DNA of 64,000 nucleotides from Cordylochernes scorpioides (GCA_030710605.1 CP092864.1:137455255-137519254), one strand, 5' to 3'; shown: positions 21,735-32,927, counted from the first letter of the stretch. The notes: generated from the sequence alone by a model not told the origin. Translations and numbers: made by a program.

Positions 21735-22330
21735 ATTGAATCCCGATATACATGCTAAAAGGTACAACTTCCTTAAGTTTTGTCCATGAGGGTATCTTTC
21801 AGAGTTATTGTGTGAATACCGATATACATGCTAAAAGGTACAACTTCCTTAAGTTTGTCCATGAGTGTATATTTTGAAGTTATTGTATGAATCCCGATAT
21901 ACATGCTAAAAGGTACAACTTCCTTAAGTTTTGTCCACGTGAGTGTATCTTTCAGAGTTATTGTCTGAATCGCGATATACATGCTAAAAGGTACAACTTC
22001 CTTAAATTTTGTCCATGAGTGTATCTTTCAGAGTTATTGTATGAATCCCGATATACATGCTAAAAGGAACAACTTCCTTAAATTTTGTCCATGAGTGTAT
22101 CTTTCAGAGTTATTGTATGAATCCCGATATACATGCTAAAAGGTACAACTTCCTTAAATTTTGTCCATGAGTGTATATTTCGGAGTTATTGTCTGAGTCC
22201 CGATATACATGCTAAAAGGTACAACTTCCTTAAGTTTTGTCCATGAGTGTATATTTCGGAGTTATTGTCTGAATCCCGATATACATGCTAAAAGGTACAA
22301 CTTCCTTAAATTTTATCAATTAGTGGATAT
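21735..22330 (+). repeat. MITE-derived satellite array
   Basis: About eight ~75-bp units read GAATCCCGATATACATGC, then AAAAGGTACAACTTCC, then TTTTGTCCATGAGTGTAT. Confidence 0.92.
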
Positions 22331-22670
22331 ACCCGTGTAATATATCACTCTTTACAACACATTTCTTTATTAATTAAAATTTTCAATTGCCATTTTTTAG
22401 ATTAATCAAGAGATTTGTCTCATTTTTTTCTATATAGCATGTAAATTCGGTTATATAACACACAATTCAACATGCTCAAATAGAAAAAAAAACTTTAAGA
22501 TAAAAAAAACTATATTAGATGAACTTTGAACATGCTTTTATTAGAGTGGTTTTTCATGTGTACCCTATGATACAATCTTCCAGCACGTATTGTAAAGTAT
22601 TCAAACAGGAGTACTGGTAACTGGCATTATCACGCGGAACGAGAAATATTTAAAGCCTTGCAACCATCCG

Positions 22671-23792
22671 ATGGATTCTTTCCTCCGAATCACAGAAGCT
22701 CCGATCCGATCTCATATGGCAAAAAGAAAGATAAACCCTCTATCTTTGACTCAAAAGAAACCAGTACCATGTCCAAATAGCGGTTGTAGCAAGAAATTCA
22801 ATGCTAAAACCGATTTGGAATCCCATCTTCGAAATTGCAGCAAAAAAATCAGCAAAGAACCAAAAGAAGAACCACCAAGTACGACAACGTTCCCATGTCC
22901 TTTCTGTTCCAAACAGATTCCTACAAAAGAATACATCGACCATCGTCAAACTCATCTTAAGAATGTTTCTTACACCTATGATGATGACGAAGAAAACGCT
23001 GATGATGAATCAAATAATCAAAATGATGATGATATCGGTATACCAGAAGATCTTCAACTCCCTTCACTCACCAATCTTAATCTTAGTAGTGATGATGATA
23101 ATGACGAAAATGATGATGATTATCGCCAACATCTAAACAAATCTCTTGATGAGTATAACCAACGTATTGAAGAAATTAATCGATTTATTGAAAATAATTT
23201 CAAAAATGTGAGTGATATTCATAGAGAAGATCATCATGAAGAAAATAAAGATAAATTTGATAGTATCATTGAAGAATTGTCGAGTGAAAGAAATCGAGGC
23301 GACTATATAAATATGTCATACGAAATGGATGATTCATATATACCACCAGAATGCAAATCCATTCCAGATTTTGAAACAGGTAGATGTATTGAATTTGAAT
23401 GGAAAGTTGAAAATTTCTGGAATCTTCAAAGAAATCATCATACAGTTGAAGGACCGTTTTATGAAACCCAAAGTGAAGCGTTTGTATTCAGACCTGAAGT
23501 GATAATGGGTGGTTCTGAATTAAATGTTGGACTTTGGATTCATCGTGGACGTTCAAATGTCAACTGGCCATCAAGAATGAGAGTCCGTGTGGATAACCGT
23601 GATGAAACTGAATCCATCCAAGCTGAAGTCCAGTTTCAAGATTCTGATTTCTGCGATGGACTCAATGTACTGGATGATAACAGTGCATTCTACTGTGTTG
23701 AGAACTTTGTTTCGTTCCAGAGTCTTAAGGATCCTGAGAAATCTCTTGTATATAACGATTGTCTTTTTCTTAAATTTGAGGTCGAAGAATAA
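22671..23792 (+). CDS. Intronless zinc-finger and MATH (TRAF-like) domain protein
   Basis: A 373-residue frame not made of known transposon domains. Two zinc-finger-like motifs are at residues ~34-56 (CPNSGC...H...C, so C2HC) and ~76-96 (CPFC...H...H). An Asp/Glu/Asn-rich low-complexity linker spans ~103-170, with a short possible coiled coil (SLDEYNQRIEEINRFI). The C-terminal ~140 residues start FEFEWKVENFWNLQ and contain ETQSEAFVF and LNVGLWIHRG, fitting a MATH/TRAF-C beta-sandwich. TRAF-like proteins usually bind receptors or ubiquitin-pathway partners, but no RING or BTB domain is present, so the role is unknown. An AATAAA overlaps the stop codon. The gene is either a single-exon host gene, a retrocopy, or the last part of a longer gene. 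The MATH call is by pattern; the open frame itself is clear. Confidence 0.75.
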   Translation: MDSFLRITEAPIRSHMAKRKINPLSLTQKKPVPCPNSGCSKKFNAKTDLESHLRNCSKKISKEPKEEPPSTTTFPCPFCSKQIPTKEYIDHRQTHLKNVSYTYDDDEENADDESNNQNDDDIGIPEDLQLPSLTNLNLSSDDDNDENDDDYRQHLNKSLDEYNQRIEEINRFIENNFKNVSDIHREDHHEENKDKFDSIIEELSSERNRGDYINMSYEMDDSYIPPECKSIPDFETGRCIEFEWKVENFWNLQRNHHTVEGPFYETQSEAFVFRPEVIMGGSELNVGLWIHRGRSNVNWPSRMRVRVDNRDETESIQAEVQFQDSDFCDGLNVLDDNSAFYCVENFVSFQSLKDPEKSLVYNDCLFLKFEVEE

Positions 23793-23795
23793 AGA
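23787..23795 (+). promoter_or_regulatory. Poly(A) signal overlapping the stop codon of the MATH gene
   Basis: The codons GAA GAA TAA followed by AGA contain AATAAA. If used, the 3' UTR would be only tens of bases. Confidence 0.4.
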
Positions 23796-23799
23796 TTTT

Positions 23800-24060
23800 A
23801 ATACAATCTAATGCGGTTTATGATTGTAAAACGATATTCGACAAGTTTTACCGCAAATCATTCTTTTGAACGAAAAATCGTAATTTATAGTAAGGAGAAA
23901 TAACGACTATTTCTATCCTTAGGGGTGAAGTATGAAAAGATGAATTGTGAAGAGTAATAATGAACGGAAAAATAAGAGTGTCCAGAGATGGGAAACGAAC
24001 CCACAGTGTTCCGCTTACCGGGCAAATGCCATGACCACTAGGCCACCCTTGGACATATCT
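23800..24060 (-). repeat. tRNA-derived SINE-like repeat
   Basis: The minus strand from about 24055 to 23978 folds as a tRNA-like cloverleaf. An acceptor-like TGTCCAA/CTGGACA is followed by a D arm in GGCCTAGTGGTCATGGC, an anticodon stem TTTGC/GCGGA and a T arm GTGGG-TTCGTTT-CCCAT. The anticodon loop lacks the invariant U33 and the acceptor stem has a mismatch, so it is not a canonical tRNA. The body downstream (minus strand) recurs at 24100-24230 and inverted at 24235-24380. Confidence 0.6.
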
Positions 24061-24099
24061 TTCCCTTTGTAAATATTGCATAAAGTTAATTTATAATAA

Positions 24100-24380
24100 A
24101 ATATAATGCGGCTTATGATTGTAAAACAAAGTTTGACAAGTTTTACCGCAAATCTTTCTTTTAAACGAAAAATCGTAATTTATTTTAAGGAGAAATAACG
24201 ACATTCCTATCCCTGGACACTTTATTTTTCCGTTCATCATTTCGCTTCACAATTCATCCTTTCATGCTTCATCCCTAAGAATAGGAATAGTTGTTATTTC
24301 TTCTTAAAATAAATTACGATTTTTCGTTCAAAGGAAATATTTGTGGTAAAACTTGTCAAACGTCGTTTTACAAAGATTTT
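24100..24380. repeat. Inverted pair of the SINE-like body
   Basis: GGCTTATGATTGTAAAAC...CGAAAAATCGTAATTTA at 24112-24182 is repeated in inverted orientation at 24300-24375. Confidence 0.7.
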
Positions 24381-24475
24381 AATTTTTATTAATTCAATTG
24401 CAATCTATCGAAAAAATTTATAACAATTAATATTATGGCAATGTGTTTCGTTTTTAATAATATCATCAAAACGCT

Positions 24476-24536
24476 TTTTCGACGGTACAACTACTATAAT
24501 AGGAAGGATACAGAGAAGATTAGCATGGCCACTGTG
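24476..24536 (+). pseudogene. U6 snRNA pseudogene, partial
   Basis: CGGTACAACTACTATAATAG and GGATACAGAGAAGATTAGC, then ATGGCC, match the 5' part and conserved core of U6. It stops before the CGCAAGGATGACACGC segment. Confidence 0.75.
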
Positions 24537-24540
24537 ATAC

Positions 24541-24624
24541 TAGTTCGGCGGTACAACTACAATAGGAACGATACAGAGAAGATTAGCATTTCCTCTGCGC
24601 AAGGATGACACGCAAAATCGTGAA
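24541..24624 (+). pseudogene. U6 snRNA pseudogene
   Basis: GTTCGGCGGTAC, GGAACGATACAGAGAAGATT and CTGCGCAAGGATGACACGC match U6, including the ACAGAGA spliceosomal box and the internal stem-loop. After AATCGTGAA the U6 3' end and terminator T run are missing, and small changes occur near TTTCCTC, so it is probably not functional. Confidence 0.85.
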
Positions 24625-24734
24625 TAATATCATCAAACATTATCTCTACATACCTTCAATGGTTCAATTCTAAGCTATTTGTCCATGTACTGCCAAATAT
24701 TTTCTATCAATACTTTTCTATTATTGAGTAAAAT

Positions 24735-24958
24735 TAATCAGGCCTCCAGGGAAAAGTGTATTTTCAAAACATTTTTATTCTCTAGCTTTCGGGCACCGAC
24801 GCCCTTCTACAGGAGAAAACCTGGTATATTTCGCCAATAGAACACGAGTTAAATAATCGGTTACTATTTGTATGTAGAAGAGCGTCCATGCCCGAAAGCT
24901 AGAGAATAAAAATGTTTTAAAAGAAACTTTTCCCTGGAGGCCTGATTAATTTTACTCA
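24735..24958. repeat. Foldback element with hammerhead-like arms (AGCU family)
   Basis: The arms TTAATCAGGCCTCCAGGGAA and TTCCCTGGAGGCCTGATTAA are perfectly inverted. Each arm carries a hammerhead-like core near CCCGAAAGCTAGAGAATA. Confidence 0.8.
24778..24817 (-). ncRNA. Hammerhead-like motif, left arm
   Basis: Stem I UUCUC/GAGAA abuts CUGUAGA on one side and the cleavage triplet on the other. Stem II is GGGC/GCCC, followed by GAAA and the AGCU palindrome, with CUA as cleavage triplet. CUGUAGA has U where the invariant A6 should be, so this copy is probably inactive. Confidence 0.5.
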
Positions 24959-25119
24959 ATATTGATGCAAGGGATTATTTTATTGAATTTTCTTTTATTA
25001 TTATTATTATAAATTGAATTGCCCTCTCTGTTTATCGAAAATATTTGTATTAAAAATATTTTTGAAAATTTGTTTATTATTATAAATATCATCAAATGTT
25101 ATCTCCACAGAATTTACTG

Positions 25120-25230
25120 CAATTATAAAGGTTATTGAATGAGAGAACTTGGCTAATCAGTTATGAAACCTCTCAGCGGTTTCGCCAAATTAATATCCAG
25201 ACCGCTCTATTATTGTATTGAAATGGTTTT
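25120..25230 (-). repeat. Family P repeat
   Basis: Minus strand: TTTGGCGAAACCGCTGAGAG, then loop with CTGATTAGCCAAG, then CTCTCA. The hairpin is TGAGAG/CTCTCA here, against TGGGAGGG/CCCTCCCA at 20375-20620. Confidence 0.7.
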
Positions 25231-25302
25231 CTTATAAACCCTGCTTTTACTATGGAAGGCAGCTTATAGGAGTGTTTAGGGAACCTATGGACAAACGGAC
25301 AA

Positions 25303-26250
25303 ATGTATTTTATAAACACTGAGAGAAGAATAAGAAAAACAATCACAAGACTCAGAATGAAACATTATAAAGAAATGACAATGCATCCAGATGGCACAAG
25401 AACCTACAGGACATATAACAATGGTCCTGGTGTGGAACTAACACCTACCCACATATTCTCTTGTCCAGCAATGGCTGCAGCCTTGCAGAAAATTGACATA
25501 GACCCAGAGCAGCAGCTTTACACACCCAAGATAGAGAACATTGTAACTGCTGTAATAGAGATGTATGGAGACATCTGTGGCTCATCATTGGACACGGCAA
25601 CAACAACAATACAGTATACACACCCAATATAGAGGACATTGCTGTGATAGAGATGTATGGAGACATCTGAGGCTCTTCATTGGACACGACAACAACAACA
25701 ATGCAGTATACACATCCAAGATAGAGGACATTGCTGTAATAGAGATGTATGGAGACATCTGAGGCTCTTCATTGGACACGACAACAACAACAATGCAGTA
25801 TACATACCCAAGATAGAGAACATTGACACTGCTGTGATAGAGATGTACGGAGACATCTGAGGCTCTTCATTAGACACGACAACAACAATGCAGTATACAC
25901 ACCCAAGATAGAGGTCATTGCTGTGATAGAGATGTATGGAGACATCTGAGGCTCTTCATTGGACACGACAACAACAACAATGCAGTATACACATCCAAGA
26001 TAGAGGACATTGCTGTGATAGAGATGTACGGAGACATCTGAGGCTCTTCATTGGACACGACAACAACAATGCAGTATACACACCCAAGATAGAGGTCATT
26101 GCTGTGATAGAGATGTATGGAGACAGCTGAGGCTCTTCATTGGACACGACAACAACAACAATGCAGTATACATACCCAAGATAGAGAACATTGACACTGC
26201 TGTGATAGAGATGTACGGAGAAATCTGAGGCTCTTTATTGGACACTTGTA
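25303..26250 (+). pseudogene. LINE C-terminal tail followed by its ~90-bp array
   Basis: The frame 25303-25632 encodes RLRMKHYKEMTMHPDGT and GVELTPTHIFSCPAMAAAL, homologous to the LINE tail at 14322-14540 on the opposite strand but diverged from it. From about 25520 the coding end (KIENIVTAVIEMYGDI) is reiterated in ~90-bp units as far as 26250, about eight times. No RNase H or reverse transcriptase precedes it. Confidence 0.75.
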
Positions 26251-26416
26251 GACAATTGTGTGGACAATTTGGACAATATTATTGATTATTCTAATTAATT
26301 GTTACAGAAAAAAAAGGGTAATGTATGATAAAGGGATAAATAAATTCATGTTAATAATTTACAAAAAGGTAATTTTAAATATATAAATGTTAAAATTTAT
26401 TTAATTAAATATATAT

Positions 26417-27581
26417 ATATATATACTAGCGAACCCGGCCACGCGTTGCTGTGGCTAAATTGTAATATGTTAAATTAACATTATACTAAACTATTCAGTA
26501 CATTAAAGTTAATATTCACTTATAAAGATAAAAATGTTTTAGCCGATCTAAAGCCCTACGGGATTGAGAATGGAACGGTACGTTAAAATTTGAAGGTGAT
26601 TTATATATATATATATAGATAATATAGCCCTTCATTGTAATAATTGATTATAATCACTGCATTAATAAATGTCAGTGAACTCGTTTATATGTATTGTTTT
26701 TTGTTTTCGAGATATTCTAATAGAACGTTCTCACATTTTCTGTAAAATATTTATATATGCAAAAACACAGAATATAATCACTATGTCTTAATTTCGCTAT
26801 AATTACTGTTATAAATATTATTCTAAAAAAATTCGCCAGAAATCGTCCTGATAGTATACTAAACAACTTCCCAAAGTTTCATGGCAAACATCTAAAATAA
26901 AATAATACTTTTAATACTTTGCTACAATATTAAAAAGAGGGGGGCTTAGGTGTTTAAAATGTAAAATGTGCTCTAAATAGTATTACATAGAGCCTTTCAT
27001 AACAAACATATTTAAAATAAACCAATCAAAATATAATAATGCTGTAAAAACAGACCTTGCTACAATAATATAAAAGAAATGAAAATAAAAAAAGACACCC
27101 ACGCTGAGCCTCGAACCTAGGTTTGTTACAAATATTATTAGAAAATTGTTTATGTTAATTTTTATTTTAAAAAGCCTACATTTTAAATAAAATAATATTT
27201 TTAATAATTTGCTACAATAATATAAAAGAAATGAAAAAAAAAAAACACCCACGCTGAGCCTCGAACCTAGGTTGCGGGGGTACGAAGCTGTGTACCTAAC
27301 CTATAGGCTAAGCTTGACGTTATAAATAAGCTCATGCGAGGCTATTTCAGGCCATACGTCTTCCGCGAGAGGGTGCTGATTGCGAGTGAATTTACGTTTT
27401 ATTGTAAATAAAAATGCAACGAAAGGTTATTTCTAAAGAGTAATTAGCCAGAAACCATCCCGGTAGTATACTAAACATCCTCCCAAAGTTTCATCACGAT
27501 TGGTGGAGCGATGTAGAAGATTATCACTGACGAACGGACGGACCAACGGACCAACAAACATCCATTTTTATATATATAGAT
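26417..27581 (+). mobile_element. TA-tailed GC-hairpin repeat, ~1.16 kb
   Basis: It starts ATATACTAGCGAACCCGGCC after a TA tract and ends CGGACGGACCAACGGACCAA, then ACATCC and TTTTATATATATAGAT. It contains an internal partial duplication around 27085-27125 and 27240-27280 (ACACCCACGCTGAGCCTCGA). No coding capacity. Confidence 0.6.
27249..27325 (-). repeat. tRNA-like segment
   Basis: The minus strand reads AAGCTTAGCCTATAGGTTAG (A-box-like) and later AACCTAGGTTCGAGGCTCAG (B-box-like), about 75 nt in all. A second partial copy of the B-box part lies at 27100-27125. Likely a tRNA-derived SINE head embedded in the larger repeat. Confidence 0.5.
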
Positions 27582-27589
27582 GGGAGAGT

Positions 27590-29005
27590 CGTCATTAAAA
27601 ATGTGATTTTCAAAATAGTTATAAAAGCTGTTCATAGATGGCGACACGGAGTTAATTTTTCAAAATATTTATATCCTATGTTTTTCTCGCTTAATATCCA
27701 TTTTTAGACTATGAATAAAACTGGATACGTTTTTAAATTTTTATATATCAAAGACAGGGTCAAAAGAGCTGAATAAGAGTATGAAATAAATAATTAATTT
27801 AAAATAATAGAGAAATGCTCATGTTATGTGAGAAATTGTGGAATAGCTTTCGTTGGAAAATGTTTTCTAGAAAATATACAGAACCAAAAGATTTTACAAT
27901 AAAACTTTAATATTTTTCTATCATCACTAGTAACGTTTTTTTTTTACTGAGGTGATGAACAGTGGATCGTTCTGATGCATAACTAAAAGGTGAAGTGCTT
28001 CTTTTGGTATATATATATCCTTATATCTATAAAAATGAAATGCGAAATCGATGTTTGTTATCGCATCACGCAAAATCTACTGACTCAATCATTATGGAAT
28101 TTCGCATGTAGGTAGCTGAAGATTTCGTTTAACATATAGGCTATTCAAAAAACTACAAAGCTTAATGTACTTTTTAAAAAAAATATTTAACTGAAATGGA
28201 TTAGTTTCCGCCTTTTGCCGCTTGGCGGCGCACTGGTCGCGACGATAAATGAATTTGATTGGTTAATAATTTTACACGTTGTTTGTTTTTAATTTGTAAT
28301 TTTGTTGTTTTGTAATTTTACACGATGAATGTCTTTAAAAGGTAAGATTATTTATATATTTTTAAACTCTTTGGAGATAATATTAATCGATCGTTATCCA
28401 ATTTATACGTCCCCGGAACCTGGGTTAATTAAAACTGTATTGTGAAATATCGCGCGTAGTTAGCTGAGGTTTTGGTTTAGCATTTAGGCTAAAAGTGCAA
28501 AAATTGTATTTCGAATAACCTTTTTTTTCCTTTTTAGAAGTTAAGATTTTATTTATTTATTTAGTAATATTTTTTCAAATTAAATTAATTGGAAATATTA
28601 TTTATTTCGCAGCTTATTCATATCTTTTTGCTTCGTTTAATTTTAGTTAGTGTAAATATAACGATCTACATTTTAAAAGATAAGGTTTACTATTTGATTC
28701 TCATAAGGGATATTCCTATTTTAAGACAAATTGAGACAGTATTCTATTTTTTTTCTTATATTTAGAGTAAGTATAAATTTTATTGAAGTTGTAAAAAGTA
28801 TATATATTGAAAAAAGTATGTTTTTCTATATAACTTGATACGTATATTTTACTATATGTTTGTTCCATGTAATATGTTTATGCTCTAATAGCATTTATAT
28901 TGTAAGCAGCAGCTATGCATTTTCAATAACTGCTTTTTTAAGGGTAGGCTCAAATTATTTTTGCTGTCATTTGTTTAGTTAGGGTTTATATTTATCTGCT
29001 TCACA
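27590..29005. other. AT-rich stretch without recognised genes
   Basis: No coding signal was seen. The stretch at about 28010-28080 (ATATCTATAAAAATGAAATG, ... GACTCAATCATTATGG) resembles edges of TA-tailed repeats but was not resolved. Confidence 0.4.
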
Positions 29006-29009
29006 ATAA

Positions 29010-29168
29010 ATAACTGCTCATATATATCTATAGGGTAATACCATATTTAATAACTGCTCATATATATCTATAGGGTAATACCATATTTAATAACTGCTCA
29101 TATATATCTATAGGGTAATACCATATTTAATAACTGCTCATATATATCTATAGGGTAATACCATATTT
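29010..29168. repeat. 40-bp tandem repeat, 4 copies
   Basis: TAACTGCTCATATATATCTA starts at 29011, 29051, 29091 and 29131, and the copies look identical, so the expansion is recent. Confidence 0.97.
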
Positions 29169-29179
29169 TTGAATAAATG

Positions 29180-29800
29180 TATTTAGATATATAGATGCAA
29201 ATATACTCATATTTAAATAAAGAAATATACAATCAGCAATCGATTGGTGCATAATTTTACATGATGTTTGTTTCTAGACTAAATTTATTCAAATCAAGAT
29301 AGCTTTTTTCATGCTTTTAAAAGTAAAGATAATATATTTAACGTTTCATAATACTTTTCAAATTAAAGTCTTTGGAAATAATATTGCTTTTTTCCCATCC
29401 TGCAGGTCAACATTACACTGCAACATGCTATCATAACTCTGGCTTTTGGCATTGATATTTATGTATTGTGAAAGTACTGTTTGCTACCTTAAGCTCTGGA
29501 GAGATTATAATGTAGATCCATCATGTGGAAATCACACCATAGTAAAATAGAACGCATGTAGCTGGTAGCAAAATATGTGCCCTGTGTGAAGCTAGCGTTC
29601 AAAATTTGATTTTTTTTAAATGATATTTCAATTGTTGGCCTTATTTTCACATGTTATTGACCCATAACGCGGATCCATATAGGGTTAATTAATAACTCAT
29701 TTGACATTTTACTTTTATTTAAGGTCTTGGCATTATATATATTCCTTTTTAGGCAAAAATATAATTGAGGTATATTTTGAAATATAGATAAGAATCACAA
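29180..29800. other. AT-rich stretch without recognised features
   Basis: Nothing was recognised. Confidence 0.5.
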
Positions 29801-29805
29801 GGAAG

Positions 29806-29972
29806 CAAGACCTAATCCAAATAAATAAATTATGTGTGTGGTTTCAGTAACAGCATTGTTACCATCTTCAGACAAAAGTACTGAATACATTCAGTAATTT
29901 TGTCTTAATAAGGTAACAATGCTGTTACTGAAACATCACACATAATTCGTTTATTTTTATTTGGTCTTGCTT
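29806..29972. repeat. Foldback element (ACGU family), degraded
   Basis: The arms GACCTAATCCAAATAAATAA and TTTATTTTTATTTGGTC correspond to 6786-7022. The hammerhead-like boxes have decayed: the left arm has lost the GUC and the right arm has CUUAAUA in place of CUGAAGA. Confidence 0.7.
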
Positions 29973-30344
29973 TTTTAGTATTTTTAAAATTGCCCTTGAC
30001 TATTAGAAAATTATGCAAATTTCCTTTTTATTTTATATACCATTTTAAAAATTATATTCTTTTGTTAAAATATCCAATTTCCCACACTTTTCTAAAACTG
30101 CAACAATAACTAATACAAAATTCTTCCAATTCCAGGTATTTCAATATTGCAGAAATATATTACATTTATAAAAGTTGCTTAACTATTTAGATATGTAAAT
30201 GCCGGATTAGGTGCCCTTTAAAATGTTTGCTATGGCTGTTTCTTATTGGACAGCCGAGAGTGAAGTGGACAAAGTGAAATTTTCAGGTTGTGCCGACCAT
30301 TTTCCTTTATTCACACTAATCATTAGATTTTTTTTTTAATTTTT

Positions 30345-30525
30345 AAGAATAAAAGCCCAGTTTGGTTACTTGCACTCACTGGAGGGGTTGGACTTTTTCA
30401 AGAATCAGGAGCCATTGGGGCAATTTTTTTTTTCAGAACAAAGTGTCTGAATCTGCATTCGATGATCCCGGGTCATGGTTTTTAAAAATTAACAGCTTAG
30501 ACCACTCCTCCAAACAGCACTCTAT
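30345..30525 (-). repeat. SINE-A
   Basis: TTTGGTTACTTGCACTCACT and the tRNA-like head with GATGATCCCGGGTCATGG are the reverse complement of SINE-A. Confidence 0.7.
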
Positions 30526-30699
30526 TCATTAGATGTGTTTGTGAAATGGATCCTATATTTCAGATTTTTTTACAAGCATTTTCGATATTGCTGTTTGCAA
30601 TTTATCTCCATTTTGCTGAAAGAAAATTCATTACATTGAGTTTACAAACAGTTGGGACCTCTATTCATTCATGAGTAAACCTCGCTCGAACACTACCCA

Positions 30700-30760
30700 T
30701 GCGAAGCCGGGTCCAGTCGGGTAAAACCCGGGCGTTGCCCGGGCCATTCGGCTAGTATAT
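30700..30760 (-). repeat. GC-hairpin end of a TA-tailed repeat
   Basis: CCCGGGC-GTT-GCCCGGG forms a perfect 7-bp stem, followed by CATTCGGCTAGTATAT. It is the reversed start of a repeat lying to the left. Confidence 0.6.
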
Positions 30761-30771
30761 ATATTTATATA

Positions 30772-31130
30772 TACTAGACGGGTGACCCGGGCTTCGCCCC
30801 GGGATTGACCCGTGTGCATATCTACCCGAGTGATATATATTTAGATAAGATTTTTTTAATAATTGTTTGTTATTAGCATTATCTATTTGTTTGCATCAGC
30901 ATAATTTAATCTAATCTTTGATAGAGGGCGCAGTTCGTGAGCTAAGTAGAATAATTTGAATATATAGTTTTAATAATTGATTTATATATTTTTTAAAATA
31001 GCCTATCGTCTTCCCCGTATTTTTTAACCTATGTATGGAAATTTTGGTTTGAATTAGTGAACTACTGCGAATTTGTATACCAGACATACAAACAAACAAA
31101 CATACAAATATTCATTTTTATATATATAGA
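30772..31130 (+). mobile_element. TA-tailed GC-hairpin repeat, uninterrupted copy
   Basis: It starts TACTAGACGGGTGACCCGGG and ends ATTCATTTTTATATATATAG. It has the same order as 14776-15963 but runs straight through GCATTATCTATTTG at 30877-30890, where the other copy carries the retrozyme-like insertion. Confidence 0.8.
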
Positions 31131-31174
31131 TATATATGTCATACTGTCACGTACAGTTGTCATACGGTTGGACA

Positions 31175-31260
31175 CACTTCAGGACACTTGTAGACACCCA
31201 TCGTATGAGAGCGTTGTCTGTTGGAACACTGCTATCCACTGAACTACCCGCTCTAAGACA
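31175..31260 (-). repeat. tRNA-like SINE head remnant
   Basis: The minus strand reads GAGCGGGTAGTTCAGTGGAT, a tRNA-like A-box region. The B box is not recognisable. Confidence 0.35.
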
Positions 31261-31624
31261 TTTTGATTGACGTGGTAATGTTAACGTTATTGGATATTGC
31301 GATGTAATCAAGTCTTTTTGAGATTTGTTCAAGGTGTATCAGAAATTCATACTTCCTTTATTGACATTCATAATGAAATTAAGAGCCGTTTCTAATTGAA
31401 AATGAAACTGACTCAATCCCACCCGTGACGACTCCATTGGACAACACTGGCAATATACCTCACCACCATTCGAAGGACCCTGTGGAAATAAATGAATCCC
31501 ACTACTTACACCAAAGCTGAAAGAACGAGGTCGGAACGCCTCGTTAAGTCAGTTTCTTGCCTGAACCTTAAAAAAAAAAACATTTATATTTACAGACATC
31601 AATCCAGAAGAGGACATCCATACG

Positions 31625-32095
31625 GACAAGGCACCTTTGTTGGCCACAAGACACGACCACCTCAGTTGGCCGGTATTGTGATCAGAGTGCATGGACCGAT
31701 CTGATCTGATCCATGGACAAGACACCACCACCACGTCAGTTGGCTGGTATTGTGATCAGGGTGCATGGACCGATCTGATCTGCTCCATGGACAAGACACC
31801 ACCACCCCCTCAGTTGGCCGGTATTGTGATCAGGGTGCATGGACCGATCTGATCTGCTCCATGGACAAGACACCACCACCACCTCAGTTGGCCGGTATTG
31901 TGATCAGGGTGCATGGACCGATCTGATCTGATCCATGGACAAGACACCACCACCTCAGTTGGCCGGTATTGTGATCAGGGTGCATGGACCGATCTGATCT
32001 GTTCCATGGATAAGACACCACCACCACGTCAGTTGGCCGGTATTGTGATCAGGGTGCATGGACCGATCTGATCTGCTCCATGGACAAGACCCCTC
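31625..32095. repeat. ~72-bp tandem repeat, about 6-7 copies
   Basis: Units contain CAGTTGGCCGGTATTGTGAT, GGTGCATGGACCGATCTGAT and CATGGACAAGACACCACCAC. Both strands show short open frames that are not genes. Confidence 0.93.
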
Positions 32096-32099
32096 TACC

Positions 32100-32840
32100 C
32101 ATATTTACAGACGTCAACTCGTCATTGCGGTCACTAGAGTGCCTTGTCACGCTGTCCTACACGTCAGCTCCAGCTGTCATTTCCCCCAATCTTTCATACC
32201 ACAGTTATCTTCTTCAATCATACCGCGTCTACGATCGGCCGCTAATGACCGGTGTTAACCATGAGGTGAGGAGTCCGTGTCACTCAGGTGATCGGAATCC
32301 TCTGCGCGGACGCGTGGCTTAAGTCTATCGGAGGCCTTTAGAAACTCCAGGCAGGCTCGCCAAGTGCTCCTGTTTAAAATAAAGTATTTGAGTGACTGCG
32401 GAGTGCACCCAAATTCTTCTGCACAGGTGGAAAGAAGGGGGAATCTAAGGGCATCAAGGCTGCTGCACTCAAGCACCCTGAATTTCTTTCATAGATCCAG
32501 ATATAAAATGACAATATCTTCTTCTTTTCTTATTTCTTATCTCACTGGGTGAAGTAGAATGCGTCTGCCTTTGTCATTAAGACTGGGAGCACTACTTAGT
32601 GGCAGGCCGACGTAGCTCCAAAATAAATGGCCGCCTCTGGCATGAAGAACAGACGCCATGTGCTCCTAACATGGAGTATAGACCCATCCTGTATCCATGA
32701 ATTAGGAGTCCTTACAGGATACTATCAGCCGGGCCAGCTGAGCCCAGGTTTTTTAGTGAGCTTGTTACTGCTCCCCCTCCCCCTTTCTCATCTGGGCTTG
32801 GGGCTGGCAAAGGCGGAGTTAAATAACAATATAAACAGCA
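32100..32840. other. GC-richer stretch of unknown nature
   Basis: GC content is clearly above the surrounding DNA. Short open frames lie on both strands with no recognised domain. It could be a decayed transposon or LTR segment joined to the 72-bp array. Confidence 0.35.
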
Positions 32841-32845
32841 ACAAT

Positions 32846-32927
32846 GCGTTTCTTTATTCGTACAAAGCTCTGCTAAGCTATAAAGATTCGAAAGTTTGCA
32901 CTTTGCACGAATAAAGAAACGCATTTC
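32846..32927. repeat. Inverted repeat, perfect short hairpin
   Basis: GCGTTTCTTTATTCGT and ACGAATAAAGAAACGC are perfect inverted arms about 50 bp apart, with CAAAG/CTTTG extending the pairing. Confidence 0.8.

Noticed and set aside
23975..24060. Functional tRNA gene
   Set aside because: Cloverleaf-like, but the anticodon loop lacks U33, the acceptor stem has a mismatch, and the sequence is the head of a repeated SINE-like unit.
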